NCBI GenBank assembly: GCA_017619655.1
Contig: JAFZRV010000001.1
Location: 372,001 to 436,000, forward strand
Length of the DNA stretch: 64,000 nt
Direction of reading: 5' to 3'
DNA from: Bacteroidales bacterium
Lineage (GTDB): Bacteria > Bacteroidota > Bacteroidia > Bacteroidales > UBA932
The notes below the pieces were generated by a model. The model searched no databases and was not told the origin of the DNA. It worked only from the letters and a program-made list of their open reading frames with translations. Made by a program: the position numbers and the translations under genes. Shown piece after piece: positions 55,430 to 64,000 of this stretch (positions are counted from its first letter, which is position 1; each line of letters starts with the position of its first letter).

Positions 55430-56714
55430 TCCGCAAGAAACTGTATCCGAAACGCTTGCAGGCCGCTTTTTCGAGTTCTTCCCGGTCGTCGGGGTGGGCG
55501 ATGGCGATCAGGGCCCTGGCGCGTTGCGCCAGGTTCTTGCCCCGGAGGTAGGCGATGCCCCATTCCGTGGCGACGTACTGGGTCTGGAAGCGCGTCGTCA
55601 CCACGCCGGCGCCCGGCGTGAGCGTCGGGACGATCTTGGCCTTGCCCTTCGCGGTGCGAGAAGGCAGCGCGATGAAGCACTTGCCGCCTTCCGACAGCGA
55701 GCAGCCGTACATGAAGTCGTGCTGGCCTCCGACGCCCGAGAAGATCATTTCGCCGATCGAGTCGGCGCAGACCTGGCCGGTGAGGTCGACTTCCAGCGCC
55801 GAGTTGATGGCGCAGGCCTTCGGGTTCTGGGCGATCAGGAAAGGGTTGTTGGTGTAGGCGACGTCGTAGAACTCCATTGTCTTGTTGTGGTCGATGAATT
55901 CGTACATCTCCTTGGAACCCAGGGCCAATGCCGCGATGCTGACGCCCGGATGCACTTTTTTCAGCGAGTTGTCGATGACGCCTTCCTTCATCAGCCGGAT
56001 CACGCCGTCGGTCATGGCTTCGGTGTGCAGGCCCAGGTGCTTGTGGTGCTGGATGCCGTTGAGGATGGCGTTGGGGATGCCGCCCACACCGATCTGGAGG
56101 CAGGCTCCGTCGGGAATCTCGGCCGCCACGTTGGCACCGATGGCCTTTTCAATATCCGTGGGCTCGCCGAACTGCATGGCGATGGGCGGCACGTTGCAGC
56201 GGACCGCCGCGCTGATCTTCGATTCGTGGATCAGGCATCCGCCGTAGAGGTAGGGGATGGCCTCGTTGACCTGCGCGATGACGACCCGGGCGGTCTCCAC
56301 GGCGGCGACGGAAATGTCGCAGCCGATGCCGTAGCTGCAGAAGCCGTTCTCGTCGGGCAGCGAGCAGTTGATGAACGCCACGTCAATCGGCAGCTCTCCC
56401 TTGCGGAAGAGGGCCGGCACTTCGCTCAGGAAGCAGGGTGTCAGCGAGCCGTAGCCCTCGGCCACGTGCTTGCGCTGGTCCGCGCAGAGGAAGATGCTGT
56501 TGACCAGGAAGGAGTCCTTGTATTCCGGCTTGCAGAACGGAGCCGGGCCTTCCGTGATGTTGAAGCCCGAGACGATCTGCACGTCGCGCAGCTCGTCGGC
56601 GCGGCGGGTGAGGGCTTCCTGCAGGATGACGGGAACGGAGGTGCTGCCCTGGCAGCAGACGGTGTCGCCGCTGCGGACCAGCCTGACGGCTTCGTCGGCA
56701 GTCATGTAGTTCAT
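55422..56714 (-). CDS. Acetyl-CoA hydrolase/transferase family CoA-transferase
   Basis: A 430-residue CoA-transferase of the 4-hydroxybutyrate/butyryl-CoA:acetate type. Features: VRSGDTVCCQGSTSVPVIL, FINCSLPDENGFCSYGIGCD, LQIGVGGIPNAILNGI, GLHTEAMTDGVIRLMKEGVI (conserved region with the catalytic Glu) and IFSGVGGQHDFMYGCSLSEG. It swaps CoA between acyl groups, for example aryl- or branched-acyl-CoA with acetate. It lies 9 nt after iorB, suggesting it uses the acyl-CoA made by IorAB. Confidence 0.9.
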   Translation of the reverse strand: MNYMTADEAVRLVRSGDTVCCQGSTSVPVILQEALTRRADELRDVQIVSGFNITEGPAPFCKPEYKDSFLVNSIFLCADQRKHVAEGYGSLTPCFLSEVPALFRKGELPIDVAFINCSLPDENGFCSYGIGCDISVAAVETARVVIAQVNEAIPYLYGGCLIHESKISAAVRCNVPPIAMQFGEPTDIEKAIGANVAAEIPDGACLQIGVGGIPNAILNGIQHHKHLGLHTEAMTDGVIRLMKEGVIDNSLKKVHPGVSIAALALGSKEMYEFIDHNKTMEFYDVAYTNNPFLIAQNPKACAINSALEVDLTGQVCADSIGEMIFSGVGGQHDFMYGCSLSEGGKCFIALPSRTAKGKAKIVPTLTPGAGVVTTRFQTQYVATEWGIAYLRGKNLAQRARALIAIAHPDDREELEKAACKRFGYSFLRIK

Positions 56715-56723
56715 AGGCGTTCG

Positions 56724-57308
56724 CTATTTTTCTTTTTTCGCATAGTTGAAACCGGCATCGAAAGCCTTGATGTTGGCGGCCACGATCTCCTCGCCCTTGC
56801 GGCCGAAGATGCGGCGGATGCCGTCGCGGAGTTGTTCCGGGTCGAGGATGTCGAGCAGGGCGGCGATTCCGCCCAGCAGCACCATGTTGGCGCTGCGCGG
56901 CGAGCCGACTTCCTTGGCGATGGCGTCCACGTCGATGGCGATGAGGTGCGGCAGTTTGCCGAGCTCGGCCATGATGCTGTCCATCGGCGGATAGTCGGGG
57001 ATGTTGACGAAGGGGACGGTATTGGTGATGACCCAGCCCTGGGGCGTGAGGTACGGCACGTAGCGGAGCGCTTCCATCGGCTCAAGCGAGACGATCAGGT
57101 CGGCAGCGCCGCGCGGGATGAGGTCGCTCTGGATGGGGTCCGACGAGAGGCGGAGGTTCGACTGGACGTCGCCGCCGCGCTGGCTCATGCCGTGCACTTC
57201 GGCCTGTTTGAGGTACAGCCCCTGTTCGAGGGCGGCCGAACCGATGACCGTGGCGATGGAGAGGATGCCTTGTCCTCCCACGCCGGCGAGAATGATATCT
57301 TGTTTCAT
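56724..57308 (-). CDS. iorB: Indolepyruvate oxidoreductase subunit beta
   Basis: A 194-residue gamma-domain-type subunit (DIILAGVGGQGILSIATVIG, EVHGMSQRGGDVQSNLRLSS, GAADLIVSLEPMEALRYVPY). With IorA it oxidises aryl pyruvates from aromatic amino acids to aryl-acetyl-CoA and CO2, reducing ferredoxin. It sits 7 nt after iorA and 9 nt before the CoA-transferase. Confidence 0.94.
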   Translation of the reverse strand: MKQDIILAGVGGQGILSIATVIGSAALEQGLYLKQAEVHGMSQRGGDVQSNLRLSSDPIQSDLIPRGAADLIVSLEPMEALRYVPYLTPQGWVITNTVPFVNIPDYPPMDSIMAELGKLPHLIAIDVDAIAKEVGSPRSANMVLLGGIAALLDILDPEQLRDGIRRIFGRKGEEIVAANIKAFDAGFNYAKKEK

Positions 57309-57315
57309 GGCGAAC

Positions 57316-58914
57316 TTACTTTTTGGATGCGTGTCTTCTGGCGGTTTGGATGCATTCGCGGCGGCAGACGATCACCGAGACGCCGTGGTATTCGATTTCT
57401 TCCCGGATCACTCTTTCCATGTCGGGATAGTTCTTGGGCAACGGGACGATGGTGCGGATGTGGGCCGGATCCACGCCGAGGCCGGCGCAGATGGCTTCGA
57501 TGCGGCCCGTTCCGGCGGAGTCCTGTCCGCCCGTCATGGCGGTGGTCAGGTTGTCGGAGATGCAGAGCACCACGTCGGCGTGGCTGTTGACGGCGTCGAG
57601 CAGGCCGGTCATGCCGCTGTGGGTGAAGGTCGAGTCGCCGAGCACGCCGACGGCGGGCCAGGTGCCTGCGTAGGCGGCGCCTTGAGCCATGGTGAACGAG
57701 GCGCCCATCTCCACGCAGGTGTGGATGGCCTGGAACGGGGCCATGTAACCGAGGGTATAGCAGCCGATGTCGCTGAACACGCGGGCGCTGGGGTAGTCGA
57801 TCTTCAGCACGTTGTTGAGGGCGGTGTAGAAGTCGCGGTGACCGCAGCCCTGGCAAAGGGCCGGCGGACGCGGCGCGAGCACCTGGGAGGCGGCGAAGGC
57901 CGGCAGGGCGGGGAGGCCGAGGGCCTTGCGCACCTCGTCGGGCGAAAGCTCGCCGTCGCGGACGACGGTCTCGTCGATGCGCCCCAGGATCTTCGTCTGG
58001 GCGGGGAATACGCCGCGGAGCATGTTCTCCACGAGCGGCTGGCCTTCTTCCAGCACGAGGATGGTCGGGACCATCTCCGCGAGCTGGAGCGCAAGCCGGC
58101 GCGGGAAGGGATACTGCGATATCTTAAGCACGGGATACGGGCAGCCGTCGGGATAGTTCTCCATCAGGTAGTTGTAGGCGATGCCGCAGGCAATGACGCC
58201 CAGGCTGTGGTCGGGACCGTCGCTCAGTTTGTTGAAGGGCGAGCAGGCGGCGTCTTCTTCAAATTGCGCGTAGTTCTTGATGAGTTCGCGGTTGCGGACA
58301 CGGGCGTTGACGGGCAGAGTGACCCAGCGCTTGGGATGCGCCGGGTAGTGGAGCTCGTTCTGCGGGCGGATTTCCGCTGCCGGCTGGACCACGGCGCGGG
58401 AGTGGGCCATGCGGGTGGTCAGGCGCATGATCACGGGAATGGTGCGCTGCTCGGAGTAGTCGTAGGCGGCGCGGGTCATCTCGTAGGCTTCCTGCTGGTT
58501 CGAAGGCTCGAACACGGGCATCATGCCGAAGGTCCCCCAAAAACGGGAGTCCTGCTCGTTCTGCGAGCTGTGCATCGAGGGGTCGTCGCAGGCGGCCACT
58601 ACGAGGCCGCCGTTGGCACCGGTCATGGCGGAACCCATGAGCGGGTCGGCGCAGACGTTCATGCCCACGTGTTTCATGCAAACCAGGGCGCGCTTGCCGG
58701 CGTAGGACATGCCGAGGGCGCCTTCCATGGCGGTTTTCTCATTGGTGGTCCACTGGTCGTGGACGTGGCGCTCCCGGGTCAGGGGATGGCCCTGGATATA
58801 CTCGGTGATCTCGGTGGAGGGAGTGCCGGGATAGGCGTACACGCCGCTCAGGCCTGCATGCAACGCGCCCAGCGCCACGGCTTCATCGCCCAGAAGTAAT
58901 TGTTTTTCTGCCAT
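57316..58914 (-). CDS. iorA: Indolepyruvate ferredoxin oxidoreductase subunit alpha, no C-terminal ferredoxin domain
   Basis: A 532-residue TPP-dependent 2-oxoacid oxidoreductase subunit. PP-type pyrimidine domain first (LLLGDEAVALGALHAGLSGV, YPGTPSTEITEYIQG); TPP-binding region GDSTFTHSGMTGLLDAVNSH and LTTAMTGGQDSAGTG; ALCQGCGHRDFY. Classical IorA is about 600-650 residues and ends in a two-cluster ferredoxin domain; this one ends VIVCRRECIQTARRHASKK without it, so a separate ferredoxin must take the electrons. Promoter at 58955-58962. Divergent from the TPP-riboswitch receptor gene. Confidence 0.94.
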   Translation of the reverse strand: MAEKQLLLGDEAVALGALHAGLSGVYAYPGTPSTEITEYIQGHPLTRERHVHDQWTTNEKTAMEGALGMSYAGKRALVCMKHVGMNVCADPLMGSAMTGANGGLVVAACDDPSMHSSQNEQDSRFWGTFGMMPVFEPSNQQEAYEMTRAAYDYSEQRTIPVIMRLTTRMAHSRAVVQPAAEIRPQNELHYPAHPKRWVTLPVNARVRNRELIKNYAQFEEDAACSPFNKLSDGPDHSLGVIACGIAYNYLMENYPDGCPYPVLKISQYPFPRRLALQLAEMVPTILVLEEGQPLVENMLRGVFPAQTKILGRIDETVVRDGELSPDEVRKALGLPALPAFAASQVLAPRPPALCQGCGHRDFYTALNNVLKIDYPSARVFSDIGCYTLGYMAPFQAIHTCVEMGASFTMAQGAAYAGTWPAVGVLGDSTFTHSGMTGLLDAVNSHADVVLCISDNLTTAMTGGQDSAGTGRIEAICAGLGVDPAHIRTIVPLPKNYPDMERVIREEIEYHGVSVIVCRRECIQTARRHASKK

Positions 58915-58954
58915 AATATGTTAATTGTTTCAATAAATTCCTTTATCAATCCTA

Positions 58955-58962
58955 CAAAGTTA
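58955..58962 (-). promoter_or_regulatory. -7 promoter box of iorA-iorB-CoA transferase
   Basis: TAACTTTG on the minus strand, 40 nt before the iorA ATG, in an AT-rich gap. Confidence 0.65.
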
Positions 58963-59031
58963 ATAAATATTAGCAAATATTCCAATATGCTTACAGATAA
59001 AAATTGTTATTCATCGTATGGACAGTTTTAC

Positions 59032-59039
59032 TATCTTTG
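59032..59039 (+). promoter_or_regulatory. -7 promoter box of the riboswitch-receptor transcript
   Basis: TATCTTTG, about 25 nt before the riboswitch core, so the aptamer is fully inside the leader. Confidence 0.7.
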
Positions 59040-59060
59040 CACCGGCTTGCAGGGTGCAGG

Positions 59061-59138
59061 CCAAGGGGTGCTGCGGCCACGGCCGCGGCTGAGATGATAC
59101 CCTCACGACCTGATCGGGATAATGCCCGCGTAGGAAAC
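59061..59138 (+). promoter_or_regulatory. TPP (THI-box) riboswitch
   Basis: The leader holds the conserved THI elements in order: aaggggtgct, ggctgagatgataccc, acctgatcgggataatgccc and gcgtagga. A GC-rich hairpin (gcggccacggccgc) sits between the first two. The aptamer binds thiamin pyrophosphate and should turn down the TonB receptor gene 55 nt later. No intrinsic terminator is evident, so control of translation is likely. Confidence 0.92.
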
Positions 59139-59192
59139 AGATATCTTCTTTCCCCTTATTGTATACACCAGCTTTACAATTAAGGAATCAAC

Positions 59193-61568
59193 ATGAAACT
59201 TTCGTATCGTTTGGCTGCACTGGTCGCCGCAGGACTGGCCTGGTGCGCCATGCCCGCCGCCGCGCAGGAACCGGATTCCGTGCAGGTCGAGCAACTTCAG
59301 ACCGCCGTGGTCAGCGCGGTGCGTGCCGCCAAGGACGCGCCGTTCGCCGTGGCCAATATCGGACGCACGGAACTGCAGCAATTCTCCCAAACCGGGAAGG
59401 AACTCCCGACGCTTTTCGCCCGGACCCCGGGCATCGTGTCCTGGAGTGACAATGGCGTGGGTACCGGCACGGCCTACTTGCGCATCCGCGGTGCGGGCGG
59501 CAGCCGCATCAATGTGACCCTCGACGGCGTGCCCCTCAACTCTCCCGAGGACCAGACCGTGTTCTGGGCCAACATGAACTCGTACAGTTCGCTCCTGGGC
59601 AGCGTGCAGATCCAGCGCGGCGTAGGTACCTCGACCAACGGCGACGGCGCCTTCGGCGGCACCATCGCCCTGGCCACCGAAGCCCCATCCATGACGCTGG
59701 GCAGCACGGTCAACCTGGCCTACGGCTCGTACAATACCTTTCACCTGAACACGCGTTTCACGAGCGGACTGCTCTGGAACCGGCTCGTGCTGGACGCCGC
59801 TTACAACCAGACCTCGACACAGGGCTACCTGCACGGTACGAACGGGAACTCAGGCAGCTACTATGGCGGCGCCACCCTGCTCGGCGGCAGCTGGAAGCTG
59901 AGCTACAAGCTCATCGGCAACTTCGAGCGGACCGGCCAGGCCTGGAACGGCGTGACCGCCGGAACGGACGACCTTTCGCTCATGGACGGCACGTTCGGCG
60001 CTTCCACGGGCATCCGGACCTACAAGGACCTGTACAAGGCGGGTTTGGGCAAATACAACTCGTTGTACGAAAGGCTGATCGTCCATGAGTTGGAACCGCT
60101 TGACTACGAGCTGGAACGCTATGAAATGAACGACGGCATCTACTGGCCCCGTACGACCGACAACTTCTGGCAGAACCACCATCTGCTGAACTACACGGCC
60201 CGTTTCCGGGATGCCTGGACGGCCACGGCCACGCTCCATTACACCGGCGGTCACGGCTGGTACAGCGAGTTCCGCTACAACAACAAGCTCTCCAAGTTCG
60301 GCCTGCCCGTCTATGTGGATGAGGCAGGGAACACCGTCAGCCGCTGCGATTTCGTCCGCAAGAAGGGCCTCACGCAGCACACCTTCGGCCTCGTATCGAA
60401 CCTGCGTTACCAGCAGGGGCCCTGGGACGCCGTCGCAGGCTTCTCCGTCCAGCAGTTCTGGGGAAACCATTACGGCTACCTGACCTACATCAGCAACGAA
60501 GACCTGTACAATGTGCTGACCCGTGAAGGCCAGGCCGCATACAAATACTACAATTCGGACGCTTCCAAGTACGACGGCAATCTTTTCGCGAAGGCCAGTT
60601 TCCGCTTCCTGGAGGACTGGAGCGTCTTCGCCGACCTCCAGTACCGCCGCGTCCATTTCATCACGACCGGTTTCAACGACAAGTATATCGTCAACAAAGA
60701 CGGCTCCATCAGCAAGCACATGCTCGACGTCGACGCCCGCTACAACTTCTTCAATCCCAAGGCCGGCGTCAATTACGGCCGCGGTGCGCACCGGGCCTAC
60801 GCCTCGTTCGCCGTCAGCCACCGCGAACCGGAGCGCAACAATTTCACCGACAACGGAAAGTATCCCGCGCCGAGGGCCGAACGCGTCTACGACGTAGAGG
60901 CCGGCTACCAGCTGACCGGCGCCGTCGCCAGCGCCGGCATCAATCTCTATTACATGCGCTACAAGGACCAGCTGGTGCAGACCGGCGAGCTGAGCGACAT
61001 CGGCGAGGCCCTGACCACCAATATTCCCGATTCCTACCGCATGGGCGTGGAACTCACGGCGGCCTGGGCACCGCTCTCCTGGCTGAGCCTGGAGGCCAAC
61101 GCCGCGCTGAGCCGCAACCGTCTGCTCGATTTCGACGAGTACGTGGAAGACTGGGACAAGGGCGTCACCATCCTGCATTACGACAGCGCCGCGCTGGCCT
61201 ATTCGCCCGACGCCATTGTCAATGGTTTCATCAACCTGCATTACAAGGGATTCCGGGCTGAGTGGCACACGGGTTTCGTGAACCGCATGTATCTTGACAA
61301 TACGCAGAACGCCGAGCGCTCGCTGCCGGCCTACAGCCTGACGGACCTGTCGCTGGGCTATACCTTCCGCTTCCGCGGCGCCCTGAAGGAACTCGACCTG
61401 GGCGTGGATGCCAGCAACCTGTTCAATGCCCGCGTGGCCCAGAGCGGCTGGGTCTACAGCGCGATATACGAAAGCGGCGGCCATCCCAATGACCACCGCT
61501 ATTACGAGATCGGCTTCTTCCCCGTCGCAGGACTGAGTGTCCTGGGGCATGTCACCTTGCGTTTCTAA
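59193..61568 (+). CDS. TonB-dependent receptor, probable thiamin/TPP uptake
   Basis: A 791-residue outer-membrane receptor with a Sec signal (ALVAAGLAWCAMPAAAQ), plug about 40-165 (AVVSAVRAAKDAPFAVANIG, YLRIRGAGGSRINVTLDGVP, VQIQRGVGTSTNGDGAFGGT) and a 22-strand barrel ending VLGHVTLRF. It lacks the SusC N-terminal domain and has no SusD partner. The TPP riboswitch in its leader points to thiamin or a phosphorylated form as ligand; similar TPP-switched receptors are known in Bacteroides. Confidence 0.9.
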   Translation: MKLSYRLAALVAAGLAWCAMPAAAQEPDSVQVEQLQTAVVSAVRAAKDAPFAVANIGRTELQQFSQTGKELPTLFARTPGIVSWSDNGVGTGTAYLRIRGAGGSRINVTLDGVPLNSPEDQTVFWANMNSYSSLLGSVQIQRGVGTSTNGDGAFGGTIALATEAPSMTLGSTVNLAYGSYNTFHLNTRFTSGLLWNRLVLDAAYNQTSTQGYLHGTNGNSGSYYGGATLLGGSWKLSYKLIGNFERTGQAWNGVTAGTDDLSLMDGTFGASTGIRTYKDLYKAGLGKYNSLYERLIVHELEPLDYELERYEMNDGIYWPRTTDNFWQNHHLLNYTARFRDAWTATATLHYTGGHGWYSEFRYNNKLSKFGLPVYVDEAGNTVSRCDFVRKKGLTQHTFGLVSNLRYQQGPWDAVAGFSVQQFWGNHYGYLTYISNEDLYNVLTREGQAAYKYYNSDASKYDGNLFAKASFRFLEDWSVFADLQYRRVHFITTGFNDKYIVNKDGSISKHMLDVDARYNFFNPKAGVNYGRGAHRAYASFAVSHREPERNNFTDNGKYPAPRAERVYDVEAGYQLTGAVASAGINLYYMRYKDQLVQTGELSDIGEALTTNIPDSYRMGVELTAAWAPLSWLSLEANAALSRNRLLDFDEYVEDWDKGVTILHYDSAALAYSPDAIVNGFINLHYKGFRAEWHTGFVNRMYLDNTQNAERSLPAYSLTDLSLGYTFRFRGALKELDLGVDASNLFNARVAQSGWVYSAIYESGGHPNDHRYYEIGFFPVAGLSVLGHVTLRF

Positions 61569-61571
61569 GCC

Positions 61572-62201
61572 TTACTCGATGCTTTCGAGTTCGACGCCCG
61601 GTATGGAGGACAGTTTCTCGACGACATCGGTATAATCTTTATGCCGGACATCGAGTGTGACGAGGGCCTTGAAGCTGCCGTCCTTTTTGGAGAGGGAATA
61701 CGTTTCTATTTTGTTGCCCAGCGACTTGATGAGGTCGATCAGGGGCTCTTTGTTTTCCGCAAGGAGAACGACGCTGATCTGCCGTTTTCCGACCTTGGAG
61801 GCCGTCGTATGGGTGACGATCGACCAGAAGAGGACGATGACCAGCGCGGCCCCGCTCAGGATATAGAGGCCGCCGCCGATGGCCAGACCCAGAGATGCGG
61901 TAACCCAGAGGCCGGCGGCGGTCGTCAAGCCGCTTACTCGGTTCTGGACCTTGAGGATGATGCCGCCACCGATGAAACCGATGCCGGAGACGACGCCGGC
62001 GGCGACACGTGCGGCATCGAAGCGTGCGGCTCCTTCGAAGCCGTACTGGGATACGAGCATGAACATGGCGGCGCCTGTGGCCACCAGCACGTGGGTTCCG
62101 ATGCCGGCGCCTTTGGCGCGGTATTTTCGTTCAAAGCCGATAATGGCTCCTGCCAGTGAGGCGACTACGAGGCGGATTACAAATTCCAGAGTAGGTGTCA
62201 T
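61572..62201 (-). CDS. MgtC/SapB family membrane protein
   Basis: A 209-residue protein with five N-terminal membrane segments (FVIRLVVASLAGAIIGFERK, VVSGIGFIGGGIILK, LTTAAGLWVTASLGLAIGGG) and a C-terminal ACT-like domain (QISVVLLAENKEPLIDLIKS). Many MgtC-family members influence Mg2+ homeostasis or intracellular survival; this one is unassigned. The start MTPTLEF at 62201 is taken because the N-terminal 19 extra codons overlap the esterase end. It follows the esterase gene by 34 nt. Confidence 0.88.
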   Translation of the reverse strand: MTPTLEFVIRLVVASLAGAIIGFERKYRAKGAGIGTHVLVATGAAMFMLVSQYGFEGAARFDAARVAAGVVSGIGFIGGGIILKVQNRVSGLTTAAGLWVTASLGLAIGGGLYILSGAALVIVLFWSIVTHTTASKVGKRQISVVLLAENKEPLIDLIKSLGNKIETYSLSKKDGSFKALVTLDVRHKDYTDVVEKLSSIPGVELESIE

Positions 62202-62235
62202 ATTAGTAATTATTGTTATTGATATTCGTGTTTCG

Positions 62236-63468
<1,233 letters not shown>

Positions 63469-63498
63469 CTAAATTGCAATTTTGTAAGAAAAACGACC

Positions 63499-64000
63499 AT
63501 GTACAACGGACTGAAAGAATACGTCAGGTTCCTGGAGGAGAAAGGGGAATTGCGCCGGATCACGGAATTCGTGGATCCGGTTCTGGAGATTGCCTGTGCC
63601 ACGGACATCGAGTCGAAGAAAATCTCCGGCGGCAAAGCGCTGCTGTTTGAAAATACGGGCACGGCCTATCCCGTGCTGACCAACATGATGGGCTCCGAGG
63701 CCCGCATCCGTTACGCCCTGGGCGTCGATTCGCTCGAGGGTGTCGGCGCGCGCATCGACGCGATGGTCGACAGCGTGCTGGGCGGGAAGCGTGGGCTGCG
63801 CGCCAAGATGAAGCTGCTGCCGCTGCTCAGCCAGGCCTCCGCCTGGAAGCCGCGCAAGCACAAGGGCCATGCGCCCTGCCAGGATACCGTGCAGTATACG
63901 GCGCAGTTGAGCCAGATTCCGGTTCTGCAGTGCTGGCCGCAGGACGGCGGCCGCTTCATCACGCTGCCGCTGGTCCATACCGTGAGCCCGGTGACGGGCA
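63499..64000 (+). CDS. ubiD: UbiD-family (menaquinone) decarboxylase, N-terminal part (partial)
   Basis: The frame is open to the last base. Residues 1-167 read MYNGLKEYVRFLEEKGELRR, IESKKISGGKALLFENTGTA, QYTAQLSQIPVLQCWPQDGG, RFITLPLVHTVSP: the N-terminal part of UbiD-like prenylated-FMN decarboxylases. Bacteroidota make menaquinone, so a menaquinone or related decarboxylase role is likely. The prFMN-binding and catalytic E-D-R residues lie beyond the window. Confidence 0.9.
   Translation, partial: MYNGLKEYVRFLEEKGELRRITEFVDPVLEIACATDIESKKISGGKALLFENTGTAYPVLTNMMGSEARIRYALGVDSLEGVGARIDAMVDSVLGGKRGLRAKMKLLPLLSQASAWKPRKHKGHAPCQDTVQYTAQLSQIPVLQCWPQDGGRFITLPLVHTVSPVTG

Overview
The window is a 64 kb piece of a GC-rich Bacteroidota chromosome, most likely Bacteroidales. 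The support is: two SusC/SusD pairs, TAnnTTTG-type -7 promoter boxes in front of many genes, almost no Shine-Dalgarno sequences, lineage-typical families (DUF3822, DUF5683, DUF6377, BACON domains, CotH), and a tmRNA whose tag reads GNNNYALAA. Genus cannot be assigned from the sequence alone. Nothing looks like a phage, plasmid, insertion sequence or CRISPR array; it reads as stable chromosome with two polysaccharide utilisation loci (PULs).

Layout. 1-2750: 3' end of a PUL (partial SusC, SusD, terminator). 2777-5425: plug-like lipoprotein, GT4 glycosyltransferase, reduced ComEC. 5502-8643: acid-kinase operon ackA-ptb-buk. 8693-13760: GntP permease divergent from a MATE-cytidylate kinase-EttA operon, the two sharing one perfect palindromic promoter. 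13765-17417: exported glutamine-amidotransferase-like protein and a DUF362 ferredoxin protein, then a sialidase. 17474-22545: rpsU, xerC, hpf, lplA, obg, a membrane-anchored AraC-type HTH protein and an in-frame Hpt-Adk fusion. 22652-28650: HhH outer-membrane protein, then parA-parB-DUF5683-MltD. 28704-34052: lipid kinase, two FKBP lipoproteins, NrnA-type phosphoesterase, short DUF3822, rsmD. 34052-38529: GH92 mannosidase and a carbohydrate-binding lipoprotein. 38601-39030: tmRNA and terminator. 39106-41688: Tat-type PatB-like C-S lyase and a cysteine desulfidase-like enzyme. 41696-55429: complete beta-glucan PUL (DUF6377 regulator, SusC, SusD, surface glycan-binding protein, BACON-GH16, GH3, CotH). 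55422-58914: CoA-transferase and IorBA. 59032-61568: TPP riboswitch and TonB receptor. 61572-63423: MgtC and esterase. 63499-end: start of ubiD.

How genes may work together. The PUL at 43.6-55.4 kb fits beta-1,3-glucan (laminarin-like) capture and hydrolysis. The ior genes with a CoA-transferase, and the ptb-buk pair, fit fermentation of 2-oxoacids to CoA esters and then acids with ATP gain. The TPP-switched receptor lies divergent from IorA, itself a TPP enzyme. PatB plus the desulfidase suggest a cysteine/cystathionine sulfur-release pair.

The most striking non-coding signals are: a recurring layout of -7 box, 4 nt, start codon (predicting leaderless mRNAs); a 17-bp perfect palindrome holding both start codons of gntP and the MATE gene; strong Shine-Dalgarno sequences only at rpsU and hpf; and several convergent genes whose 3' ends overlap. 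All names rest on reading motifs; no database search was run.
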